This document shows positions 25,955 to 33,931 of a stretch of DNA of 64,000 bases, piece by piece. Source of the stretch: Stenotrophomonas sp. 364. GTDB lineage: Bacteria; Pseudomonadota; Gammaproteobacteria; Xanthomonadales; Xanthomonadaceae. The notes under the pieces were generated by a model. That model had not been told where the DNA came from. It searched no databases and worked only from the letters and a program-made list of their open reading frames with translations. Both the position numbers and the translations under genes were made by a program. The stretch spans positions 3,140,001 to 3,204,000 of the forward strand of contig NZ_CP047135.1 of assembly GCF_009832905.1 (NCBI RefSeq). Reading direction: 5' to 3'. The stretch's first letter is position 1, and each line of letters starts with the position of its first letter.

Positions 25955-28015
25955 TCAGAACAGGGAAGTGGGGAAGTCATCGGGTGCCGCGGGTGACACA
26001 GCGGCTGCAGGGGGCGCCGCTATGGCAGGCGGTGCCGGCAGCGCGTCAGGCGGCCATTGTGGCGCAAAGAAGCCGCGTACATCGTCCAGCGCGCGGGTGC
26101 GGCGGAACGGTGGCAGCGAATCCAGGAAGATCCGGCCGTAGCTGCGGCTGAGCAGGCGCGGGTCGCACAGCACCAGCACCCCGCGGTCGGTCTCGCTGCG
26201 GATCAGCCGCCCGACGCCCTGCTTGAGCGCGATTACCGCCTGCGGCAGCTGCTCATCGCGGAACGGATTGCCGCCGTCGCGCCGGATCGCATCCAGCCGC
26301 GCCTCGAACACCGGATCATCCGGCGCGGCGAACGGCAGCTTGTCGATCACCACCACGCTGAGCGCATCGCCGACCACGTCCACGCCTTCACGGAAACTGG
26401 CCGAGCCCAGCAGCACGCCATTGCCCGAGTCGCGGAAGCGCTGCAGCAGGGTCGCGCGCGGCGCCTCGCCCTGCACGAACAGCGGCCACGGCCCATCCCG
26501 CAGCGCCTCGGCCGCTTCGCGCAGCGCGCGGTGCGAGGCAAACAGCAGGAACGCCCTGCCCTGCGATGCCTCCAGTACCGGCGTGAGTGCCCGGATCAAG
26601 GCAGTACCGAATCCCCGCGCAGCCGGATCGGGCAGATCGGTGGGCAGGTAGCACAGCGCCTGGGTCGCCCAGTCGAACGGGCTGGGCTGCAGCAGGGTGA
26701 CCGGATCGTCCAGCCCGAGCCGCTGCGAAATATGCGCGAACCCGCCGTCCACGGTGAGCGTGGCCGAGGTGAATACCCAGGCGGCCATCGAGCGCTGGCG
26801 GTGCTCACGCAGCGGCCCGGACACGTCCATCGGGGTGCGCTGGCAGCGGAAGCCGCGCGGGGTCAGTTCGTACCACAGCACGTCGGCCGGGGCCGCAGCC
26901 AGTTCCGGGTCGGCATCGAAATCAAGCATCGGGGCATCTTCGCCGAGCCAGCGCGACAACCGCCCAACCGCTTCCATCGCGCGCGCGTGGCAGGCATCCA
27001 GCCCGGGCGATGCCTCGCGTACCCCGACCAGCGCATCGCGCAGAGTCACCAGGGCCGACATCGCCGCATCGAAGCCATCGCGCACCTGCGGCACGGCCAG
27101 TGCGCGCCACTGGGTGCCACGCGCTGGCAACCCATCCATGGCGGTGCGCAGGTCGCGCAGGGTCTGTTCCAGCGCCGCAGCGGGCACCTGCAGCGTGGCC
27201 TGTGCACCGGCCACGCTGCGGCTTTCGGCCAGGCAGTCGCGCGCCAGTTCCTGCCACGGGCGCATGCCGAACCCTTCGCCGAAGAAATTGGCGGCCAGTT
27301 CCGGCAGCTGGTGCGCTTCGTCGATGACGAAGGCCTGCGCGCCCGGCAGGATCTCGCCGAAGCCTTCCTGCTTGAGCGCCAGGTCGGCCAGCAGCAGGTG
27401 GTGGTTGACCACCACCACATCGGCCGCCTGCGCACGCTGGCGCGCCTGCACCACGAAGCAGTCGTCCCAGAACGGGCACTCGTTGCCCAGGCAGTTGTCG
27501 ACGGTAGAGGTGACCATCGGATACAGCGGCGAGTCTTCCGGCAGCGCCTCCAGCTCGGCCATGTCGCCGAAGCGGCTGCGCCCGGACCAGGCCAGGATGC
27601 GCTGGAACTGCGCCACCTGCTCCGGCGAACTGAACCGCGGTTCGCCGCGGGCCTGCTGCAGGCGGTAGCGGCACAGGTAGTTCGCCCGGCCCTTGAGCAG
27701 CGCGCTGCTGTGGCCCACACCGAGCGCGGCGCGCACCCGCGGCAGGTCGCGGTGGTACAGCTGGTCCTGCAGCGCGCGGGTGCCGGTGGAAATGATGATC
27801 TTCAGCCCCGACAACAGCGCCGGCACCAGGTACGCATAGGTCTTGCCGGTGCCGGTACCCGCTTCGGCCAGCAGCACGTCGCGCTGGTCGAAGGCCTCGG
27901 CGATGGCGGCGGTCAGGCGCAGCTGCGCCGGGCGTGCAACAAAGGCATCCAACTGGCTGGCAAGCGTCCCGCCCTCGCTGAGGGCTTCGCTGCTGGCATG
28001 GGCAAGGCGTGACAT
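25955..28015 (-). CDS. ATP-dependent DNA helicase, YoaA/DinG (XPD-like) family
   Basis: This 686-residue superfamily 2 helicase unwinds DNA 5'-3' and is linked to repair of replication damage in E. coli (YoaA, DinG). Walker A is GTGTGKT (53-59), the DEAH box is at 232-235, and four cysteines (115, 175, 180, 186) fit an XPD-type 4Fe-4S cluster. Late motifs include QGVGRLIRSETDRGVL with the arginine finger. The Fe-S spacing and length fit YoaA slightly better than DinG. ATG 28015 was chosen; the frame continues upstream into tandem repeats with no ribosome binding site. Confidence 0.92.
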   Translation of the reverse strand: MSRLAHASSEALSEGGTLASQLDAFVARPAQLRLTAAIAEAFDQRDVLLAEAGTGTGKTYAYLVPALLSGLKIIISTGTRALQDQLYHRDLPRVRAALGVGHSSALLKGRANYLCRYRLQQARGEPRFSSPEQVAQFQRILAWSGRSRFGDMAELEALPEDSPLYPMVTSTVDNCLGNECPFWDDCFVVQARQRAQAADVVVVNHHLLLADLALKQEGFGEILPGAQAFVIDEAHQLPELAANFFGEGFGMRPWQELARDCLAESRSVAGAQATLQVPAAALEQTLRDLRTAMDGLPARGTQWRALAVPQVRDGFDAAMSALVTLRDALVGVREASPGLDACHARAMEAVGRLSRWLGEDAPMLDFDADPELAAAPADVLWYELTPRGFRCQRTPMDVSGPLREHRQRSMAAWVFTSATLTVDGGFAHISQRLGLDDPVTLLQPSPFDWATQALCYLPTDLPDPAARGFGTALIRALTPVLEASQGRAFLLFASHRALREAAEALRDGPWPLFVQGEAPRATLLQRFRDSGNGVLLGSASFREGVDVVGDALSVVVIDKLPFAAPDDPVFEARLDAIRRDGGNPFRDEQLPQAVIALKQGVGRLIRSETDRGVLVLCDPRLLSRSYGRIFLDSLPPFRRTRALDDVRGFFAPQWPPDALPAPPAIAAPPAAAVSPAAPDDFPTSLF

Positions 28016-28045
28016 GTGCCCATGATAAAGGGTGCCACCCGCCTG

Positions 28046-28144
28046 ATGGATCGCGCGCACGCGGAAGACAAAACCCGCATGAACCAGGCGCACGCGCGGA
28101 ACGCAACACCCACATGGACTGCGCGCACGGAACGTAAACCCCGC
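28046..28144. repeat. Three imperfect tandem repeats of 31-35 bp upstream of the helicase gene
   Basis: Units at 28046-28078, 28079-28113 and 28114-28144 each start ATG and share GCGCACG-GGAA-G-AA-ACCC. They lie in the promoter-proximal region of the leftward helicase gene and abut a GTAG inverted pair. Confidence 0.5.
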
Positions 28145-28205
28145 GTAGAGCGGGGCTCTGCCCCGCTGCACCGGGCGCAGGCAGCGGGGCAGAGCCCCGC
28201 TCTAC
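28145..28205. repeat. Inverted pair of GTAG repeats
   Basis: A 25-bp GTAG-headed repeat, GTAGAGCGGGGCTCTGCCCC plus GCTGC (28145-28169), is repeated exactly in reverse orientation at 28181-28205, with an 11-bp spacer. Each copy can also fold alone (GAGCGGGGC/GCCCCGCT). This is a typical REP dimer. Confidence 0.75.
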
Positions 28206-28218
28206 GGGGTGCCTGCGG

Positions 28219-28749
28219 TCAGTACCGCTTGATGCCCGGCACCGTGCAGCCTTCCAGCTGGGCGTGCGCGGAGGCGGCGTTTTCCTTCTGGCCACGGGCC
28301 AGGCGCGACTGCTCGATCGTGGCCCAGTGGCGGCGGCACAACGGACCGGTCTTCGAGCCCAGGTCAACGGCCTTGCGCGCCAGCGCTTCGGCACGTGCCC
28401 AGTCGCCCTGCAGCAAGGCGATTTCGGCGCGTTCCTGCAGGATCGACGGATCGCCTTCGGAGATCAGCAGCGCCTGGTTCAACGCTTCGGCGGCGGCGGG
28501 CAGGTCGTTGGCCTGGCGACGCATCTGCGCGGTCAGGCGCAGGTCTTCGATCTCGGCGTCGCGCAGCGGCTGTACGGCCAGCTCCTTGTCGTCGGCACCC
28601 ACGGCCACGGCCTCCACGGCCGCCATCCGCTGGGCCGGGGTGGTGGTGTCCACCGGCGCCTTGACCGGCGGTGCCGGGGTGACGCAGGCGGTCAATGCCA
28701 TGCCCAGGGCGAGCACGCAGGTGGAACGGATCAGGGTTCGGATAGTCAT
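28219..28749 (-). CDS. Small TPR-like lipoprotein
   Basis: The 176-residue protein has a lipoprotein signal (LALGMALTAC, Cys at about position 22) followed by a helical region with TPR-like pairing (LPAAAEALNQALLISEGDPSI, WARAEALARKAVDLG). It is encoded 23 nt downstream of mrcB, the penicillin-binding protein 1b gene, and so may act as an envelope accessory to PBP1b. That is inference from position, similar to the logic of LpoB, although no LpoB domain is seen. ATG 28749 is chosen because MTIRTLIRS begins the signal peptide. Confidence 0.75.
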   Translation of the reverse strand: MTIRTLIRSTCVLALGMALTACVTPAPPVKAPVDTTTPAQRMAAVEAVAVGADDKELAVQPLRDAEIEDLRLTAQMRRQANDLPAAAEALNQALLISEGDPSILQERAEIALLQGDWARAEALARKAVDLGSKTGPLCRRHWATIEQSRLARGQKENAASAHAQLEGCTVPGIKRY

Positions 28750-28772
28750 GGCGGGCCGGCCTCGCTCCGGAA

Positions 28773-31220
28773 TCATCGCGCTGGGGGAGTCGTTGCAGCG
28801 GCCGGCGCCGGCTCGGCGGCCGGTTCGGGCTTCTTGCCCATGCCGAACCAGCTGCGCCAGCCACCACCTTCGGTGCTGCCTTCGCCGCCCTCTTCCTCCG
28901 GCAGGGCGGCCGGCGGCGGCGCACAGGGCGCATACGCCGGTGCATAGCCCACCACGAACGGGAAGCGGCGCGCGCCCGGGCAGCTTTCATCGGTGCTGGC
29001 CGTGCCGCTGGCCTCCACGTACTGCCAGTCCAGGCCCTTGCTGCTGACCTTCAACGGCGCACTCGGCAGGCGCTGGAAAATGCTCGACCACACGCGCATC
29101 GAACCGGTGGCGCCATACAGCCCGGCCTGCTCGTTCTGGTCGTTGCCCATCCAGATCACGGCCAGGTGGTCGCCGGTGTAGCCGGCATACCAGCTGTCGC
29201 GGCCATCATTGGTGGTACCGGTCTTGCCGGCCGGCTGCAGCCGGCCCAGGCCGTCGGCGTTCAGGCGCTGCGCGGTGCCGCTGGCCACCACCTGCTGCAG
29301 GCCGATGCTGATCAGGTTGGCCGCAATCGAGTCGCCTTCCTGGGCCGGTGCGGGCGACTTGTCGTAGCGCTTCATCAGCTTGCCCTGCGGGTCCAGCACG
29401 CCACGCACGGCATGCAGCGGCTGGATCTCACCGCCGGAGGCGAGGAACTGATACAGCTGGGCCATCGCATACGGGCTCTGGTCGGTGGAGCCCAGGATCA
29501 CCGCCGGATTCGGCTCGGCCTTTATCCCGGCCAGCACATGGATCAGCTGGGTCACGCGCTCCGGCCCCACCTGCATGCCTACCCGAACGGTGGCCTGGTT
29601 GTAGGAATGGGCCAGCGCGTCGATCAGGCGCACGGTGCCGTGGCTGCGGTTGTCGGCGTTGCCGGGCGACCAGTTGCGGCCACGCGACAGCTGCACCGTC
29701 ACCGGTGAATCGTCCACCCAGGTGGCCAGCGAGTAGCGGTCCGGCTGGGCCAGTGCCAGCAGGTACACGAACGGCTTGAGCAACGAGCCGACCGGGCGCT
29801 GCGCCTCGATGGCACGGTTGAAACCGGGCTCGGCGAAATCGCGGCTGCCGACCACGGCCAGCACGTCGCCGTTGTGCACGTCGGTCAGCACCATGCCGGC
29901 CTGCAGCTCGGGGCGCTTCTTGCTCTCCAGCGACTTGATGGTCTTGGTGACCGCGCCTTCGGCGTACGCCTGGGCCGACGGCGCCATGCCGGTCATCACG
30001 CTCAGGCCGGCGCCCTGCAGCACCGATTCCGGGTAGTCGTGGCCCAGCTGGCGGCGCACCAGGTCCACGTAGGCCGGGAACCGGTTGGCGGCGATCAGGC
30101 CTGGCACCTTGGGCACGCCGAGCGGCGCCTTGAGCGCGCGCTGGTACTCGGCGTCGTCGATCAGCTGGCTTTCGTGCAGCTTGCCCAGCACGAAGTTGCG
30201 GCGGTCCAGCGCGCGTTCGGGATTGCGTCGCGGGTCGTAGTAGGACGGGCCTTTGACCAGGCCGATCAGCAGCGCGACATGTTCGGTGTTGAGCGAGGAC
30301 AGGTCGCGGCCAAACCAGAACTCGGCGCCGGAGGACATGCCATGGATGGCCTGGCTGCCCCGCTGCCCGAGGTACACCTGGTTGAGGTAGGCCTCCAGGA
30401 TGGTGCGCTTGTCGTAACGCGCTTCCATGATCAGCGCGTACAGCACTTCATTGAACTTGCGGGTGACGGTCTGTTCCTTGCCGATGCCCAGCAGGCCGCT
30501 GCGGGCCAGCTGCTGGGTCAGCGTGGACGCACCCTGGCGGCTCTGGCCACCGGACCGCACGGTCACCCAGATCGCGCGGGCGATGCCGCTCAGGTCGATA
30601 CCGTGGTGACGGTTGAAATCCTTGTCCTCCACGGCCTGCAGGCCGGTGACCAGCAGTTCGGGGGTTTCTTCGATGCGGACCAGCCGCCGCTCTTCCTGCT
30701 TCTGCCCGTACAAGGTGGCGATACGCGCCGGGTCCAGCCGCGCGGCCTTCAGCGCCTTGCGGGTGTCGGCATCGCGCAGCGAGGCGATCTGCCCGCCGGA
30801 CAGGCTCAGCTCGACGCGGCGCGGCGCCACCGGGCCATCGACGTCGCTGTAACCACGGCTGGCAATGACGAAGCGGCCCCCTTCCTGCTGGTAGGTGGCG
30901 GCCGATTTGCCGGTGCCGTCATCGCGGTAGGCTGCGGCGGCCAGCTCGGTCTTCAGCGTGGAGGCATCCATCGCCACGCCCGGCGCCAAGGCCAGGGGGC
31001 GCGCATACACGCGAGTCGGGATCTGCCAGCGCAGCTCACCGAACCGCTGGGTGACCTGCTTGTTCAGATAGACCGTGTACGGAATCAGGAAGCCCAGGGA
31101 CAGCGCGACCGCGGCCATCCCCCAGGTGATCAGCCGACGCCGCCACAGCGGGCCGGGGCTATCGGTGTCGTCGTCGAACTCGTCGGTGTCGTCGGTATCG
31201 TAGCGTCGGGGCACGGGCAT
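28773..31220 (-). CDS. mrcB: Penicillin-binding protein 1b (bifunctional transglycosylase/transpeptidase)
   Basis: PBP1b polymerises glycan strands and cross-links peptides in the periplasm. The 815-residue protein has an acidic cytoplasmic start, one TM (about 35-57), a UB2H-like domain, then the GT51 domain with EDKDFNRHHGID (catalytic Glu) and RQGASTLTQQLARS. The transpeptidase domain follows, with GSLLKPF (nucleophile Ser), SYNQ and KTGTTND. The last 60 residues are Pro/Ala/Gly/Glu-rich and probably disordered. ATG 31220 starts MPVPRRYD; the frame upstream adds Cys-rich residues and was rejected. Confidence 0.95.
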   Translation of the reverse strand: MPVPRRYDTDDTDEFDDDTDSPGPLWRRRLITWGMAAVALSLGFLIPYTVYLNKQVTQRFGELRWQIPTRVYARPLALAPGVAMDASTLKTELAAAAYRDDGTGKSAATYQQEGGRFVIASRGYSDVDGPVAPRRVELSLSGGQIASLRDADTRKALKAARLDPARIATLYGQKQEERRLVRIEETPELLVTGLQAVEDKDFNRHHGIDLSGIARAIWVTVRSGGQSRQGASTLTQQLARSGLLGIGKEQTVTRKFNEVLYALIMEARYDKRTILEAYLNQVYLGQRGSQAIHGMSSGAEFWFGRDLSSLNTEHVALLIGLVKGPSYYDPRRNPERALDRRNFVLGKLHESQLIDDAEYQRALKAPLGVPKVPGLIAANRFPAYVDLVRRQLGHDYPESVLQGAGLSVMTGMAPSAQAYAEGAVTKTIKSLESKKRPELQAGMVLTDVHNGDVLAVVGSRDFAEPGFNRAIEAQRPVGSLLKPFVYLLALAQPDRYSLATWVDDSPVTVQLSRGRNWSPGNADNRSHGTVRLIDALAHSYNQATVRVGMQVGPERVTQLIHVLAGIKAEPNPAVILGSTDQSPYAMAQLYQFLASGGEIQPLHAVRGVLDPQGKLMKRYDKSPAPAQEGDSIAANLISIGLQQVVASGTAQRLNADGLGRLQPAGKTGTTNDGRDSWYAGYTGDHLAVIWMGNDQNEQAGLYGATGSMRVWSSIFQRLPSAPLKVSSKGLDWQYVEASGTASTDESCPGARRFPFVVGYAPAYAPCAPPPAALPEEEGGEGSTEGGGWRSWFGMGKKPEPAAEPAPAAATTPPAR

Positions 31221-31310
31221 CTGGAAACAGTGGGCTCGGCGCAGTCTAACGCAGCACACCTGCGTCGGCGGCATCGCCGTGGCGGCCGTTCCGGCGCACT
31301 ACAGCAAGTG

Positions 31311-32276
31311 TTATGGCGCCGGCATGGGCCCGCTACGACCGCGGATCCCATCCCACAGCCCCCGGAACATGAACCGCAGCCGAATCCAACGGGGCGCAAT
31401 GAACAGACCATTGCCAATCAGCTTGAGCACCAGCCGCGGCAGGTCCTGGGCCACCCACACCCGCGGCGTGCTGGCACGCGGATACAGCAGCAGCCGGTTG
31501 CGCATGATGTAGTACAGCCGGAACGGCTTGTGCACCACGACCCCATCGCGCTTGACCCGCGAAGCACGCAGCTGTTCTCCGATGCGGTGGTGCATCTGTG
31601 CGTCGCACACGCCATGCAGAGCAAGCCCGGCCGCCTTGGCCCGGAAGCACCAGTCCATGTCGATGTTGTCGATGAACAACGATTCGTCCATGCCACCGAC
31701 CCGGTCCAGCATCGCCAGTGGAATCAGCGAACCGGAGGTGATCAGGAAATCGCAGGACACGGTCTGCCCCGGCGCGCCGTAGTCCTTGACGTTGAGCGGA
31801 AAGCCCATGCGCACGAACGGGGCGGCCTTCCCACTGCGCGCATCCACGAACTGCGGCCCCACCGCTGCCACCGGCCCGTGCTGCAACAACGTGGCCAGGG
31901 CCTGCGCCAGGGTGGCCACCATGCCCGCATCGAGCACGCTGTCCTGGTCCATCAACAGCACATGACCGAAACCCAGCGCGCGTGCGCGTTCAATCGCACG
32001 GTTCAGCGCCGCCGCCAGCCCCACATTGGATGCCGAGGCGACCACACTGACCGCCTCCCTTCTCGATAATGCGGCGGCGACATCCAGGCCGGGGCTGCCG
32101 TTGTCGAACACCACCACATGGCCCACCTGCGGCTGCACGCTGTCCAGCACCTGGGTCAGCAGCTCCGGTTCGGGGGCATAGGTGACGATCACCGCGCAGA
32201 TGTCTGCTGCAGTGATGGCCGGTTGCCCGCAAATCGGGAGGGACTGACGGGTCGCTGCGGGATCTTGAGAGGTCAT
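31311..32276 (-). CDS. GT2-family glycosyltransferase (rhamnosyltransferase-like)
   Basis: The 321-residue GT-A enzyme has ICAVIVTYAPEPELL at the start of the nucleotide-binding fold, the NVGLAAALNRAIERA helix, the metal-binding LLMDQDSVLDAG and the acceptor-site GGMDESLFIDNIDMDWCFRA. This set is typical of rhamnosyltransferases of the WbbL/RfbN type that extend O-antigen or other polysaccharides on the inner face of the membrane. No other polysaccharide genes surround it, so it may be an orphan. No Shine-Dalgarno is obvious before ATG 32276. Confidence 0.82.
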   Translation of the reverse strand: MTSQDPAATRQSLPICGQPAITAADICAVIVTYAPEPELLTQVLDSVQPQVGHVVVFDNGSPGLDVAAALSRREAVSVVASASNVGLAAALNRAIERARALGFGHVLLMDQDSVLDAGMVATLAQALATLLQHGPVAAVGPQFVDARSGKAAPFVRMGFPLNVKDYGAPGQTVSCDFLITSGSLIPLAMLDRVGGMDESLFIDNIDMDWCFRAKAAGLALHGVCDAQMHHRIGEQLRASRVKRDGVVVHKPFRLYYIMRNRLLLYPRASTPRVWVAQDLPRLVLKLIGNGLFIAPRWIRLRFMFRGLWDGIRGRSGPMPAP

Positions 32277-32348
32277 ACCGGAGAAAAAGGCGGGCGAAAC
32301 AGCGCCCGCACTATAGCCGACCCACCCCGCCCCGGTTGTGCGCCGCGT

Positions 32349-33902
32349 TCAGCGTTCCAGCGTGGCTGCGTCGCGCAACCGCGCCTGCAGCGGTTCGATC
32401 TCACTGGCCGGCACGCCCAACGCGGCCGCCTGCTCCAGTGCCTCGCGGGCGTAGCGCGCATCGCCGGCGCCCAGGCGTTCGCTGCCGATGGCCAGCCAGC
32501 GTCGTCCCAGGCGCCGTCGCGCCTCGCCCAGTTCGTTGTCGTGTGCGGCCAACGCCTCCCAGGCCTGCAGGCAATCACCGGCTGCGCGCACCCGGTTGCG
32601 GCGCAGTTCATCGTCAAAGCACGTCACCAACACCGGCACCAGTTGATGCGCAGCCGCCCGCACGGCCGGGTCGGCAGGGGCCAGCGCCTGCGCGGCGCGC
32701 AATGCATCGTAGGCACTGCGCCCCGGCGGCAGCAACCAGTCGCCACGTGCCTGCGCCTGTTCGAAACGCTCCAGCAGCACGCGCAGCTCGCCCTTGGTGC
32801 GGGTCGACTGCGGGGCGCGCAGCGCCTGCTGGGCATGCCGGGCCTGCTCGATGGCGGTGCGCGCAGTGGCCAGCGACGGTGCCTGCGGGTCGATTGCCTT
32901 CGCCTTGTCCAGCGCCTGGGTGGCCTGCGGGAATCGGAAATCGCCCGCCAGCCGGGTCGCGTGGCGGGCTTGGCGATCGGCCAGTTCGCGCAGCCCGGCC
33001 TGGGCGCGCGGGTGGCTGGGTGCGGCAGCTGCGACCTGGCGATAACCCGCCCAGGCCGCGTCTGTACGGCCGCGGGCAAGATCGCGGTCGGCGCGCATCA
33101 GCGCCTGCTCCAGCGCGGCATTGAACTGTGCCTCGGTCTGCGGCAGATCCACATGCCCGGGGTCGTAGCGGCGGGCACTGCCGAGCAGGGTTGCCGCCGT
33201 GGCCAGCTCACCGCTGGCGCACGCGCTACGCGCCTGCAGCAGCAGGTCGGACAGTGCATCTTCGCGCCCTTCCAGCGCGCGCAGCTGGTTGGGCGCCACC
33301 GCCAGCACCTGCTGGAACAGGGGCAACGCGCTGTCCGGGCCATCATCCAGGCGCTGTGCCTGCAGCGCCGCCTCGGCGCGCCCCAGCAACACCGCGATGC
33401 CGGCGTGGGCGCCGCCCCGCTGCTGCAATTGCTGCGCCAGCTGGTCGGCATCGCGCTGTGGCACCTGCAGTTCGCGCGCCAGCGCCAGGGCGCGCCGTGC
33501 CGCGTCCAGGTCGCCGGCGTCCAGCGCATCGCGTGCCTGCTGCAGCGCCGCCTGCGCCGTGCGTGCCAGGCCGGTGCGTGCCTGGCTGCGGTCACCGTCC
33601 AACGCCAATGCGGCCTGGTACCACTCGCGCGCGCCGCTGCCGTCGGCCGCGCTCAGGCGACCGGCGGCCAGCGCGCGATCACCCTGGTCCAGCAGTTGTT
33701 CGATCTGGGGTTCGTTCCAGAACCAGTTGGCCAAGGGCCGCCGCAGCAGCACCAGTGCCATGAACAGCAGCACGGCCACCAGCAATGCCCAGCGCCACAC
33801 GCGCCGCGCATGGCGCGCCTGCAGCCACCACCAGCGCCCTTCACGGCGCACCCGGCGCAAGGCGGCGTGCGCAGCGTCCTGCTGGTCGCGATGGGGGCTC
33901 AT
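32349..33902 (-). CDS. Membrane-anchored TPR-rich protein
   Basis: The 517-residue protein has an Arg/Trp-rich cytoplasmic start, one TM helix (about 37-53, WALLVAVLLFMALVLL) and a long periplasmic part made of Ala/Leu/Arg-rich helical repeats in TPR style. No catalytic motif is visible. It follows relA by 29 nt and is probably co-transcribed with it. The function is unknown; TPR anchors usually assemble protein complexes. Confidence 0.75.
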   Translation of the reverse strand: MSPHRDQQDAAHAALRRVRREGRWWWLQARHARRVWRWALLVAVLLFMALVLLRRPLANWFWNEPQIEQLLDQGDRALAAGRLSAADGSGAREWYQAALALDGDRSQARTGLARTAQAALQQARDALDAGDLDAARRALALARELQVPQRDADQLAQQLQQRGGAHAGIAVLLGRAEAALQAQRLDDGPDSALPLFQQVLAVAPNQLRALEGREDALSDLLLQARSACASGELATAATLLGSARRYDPGHVDLPQTEAQFNAALEQALMRADRDLARGRTDAAWAGYRQVAAAAPSHPRAQAGLRELADRQARHATRLAGDFRFPQATQALDKAKAIDPQAPSLATARTAIEQARHAQQALRAPQSTRTKGELRVLLERFEQAQARGDWLLPPGRSAYDALRAAQALAPADPAVRAAAHQLVPVLVTCFDDELRRNRVRAAGDCLQAWEALAAHDNELGEARRRLGRRWLAIGSERLGAGDARYAREALEQAAALGVPASEIEPLQARLRDAATLER

Positions 33903-33931
33903 CCGCTGAGCCTAGCCGCTGCCACGTGATG

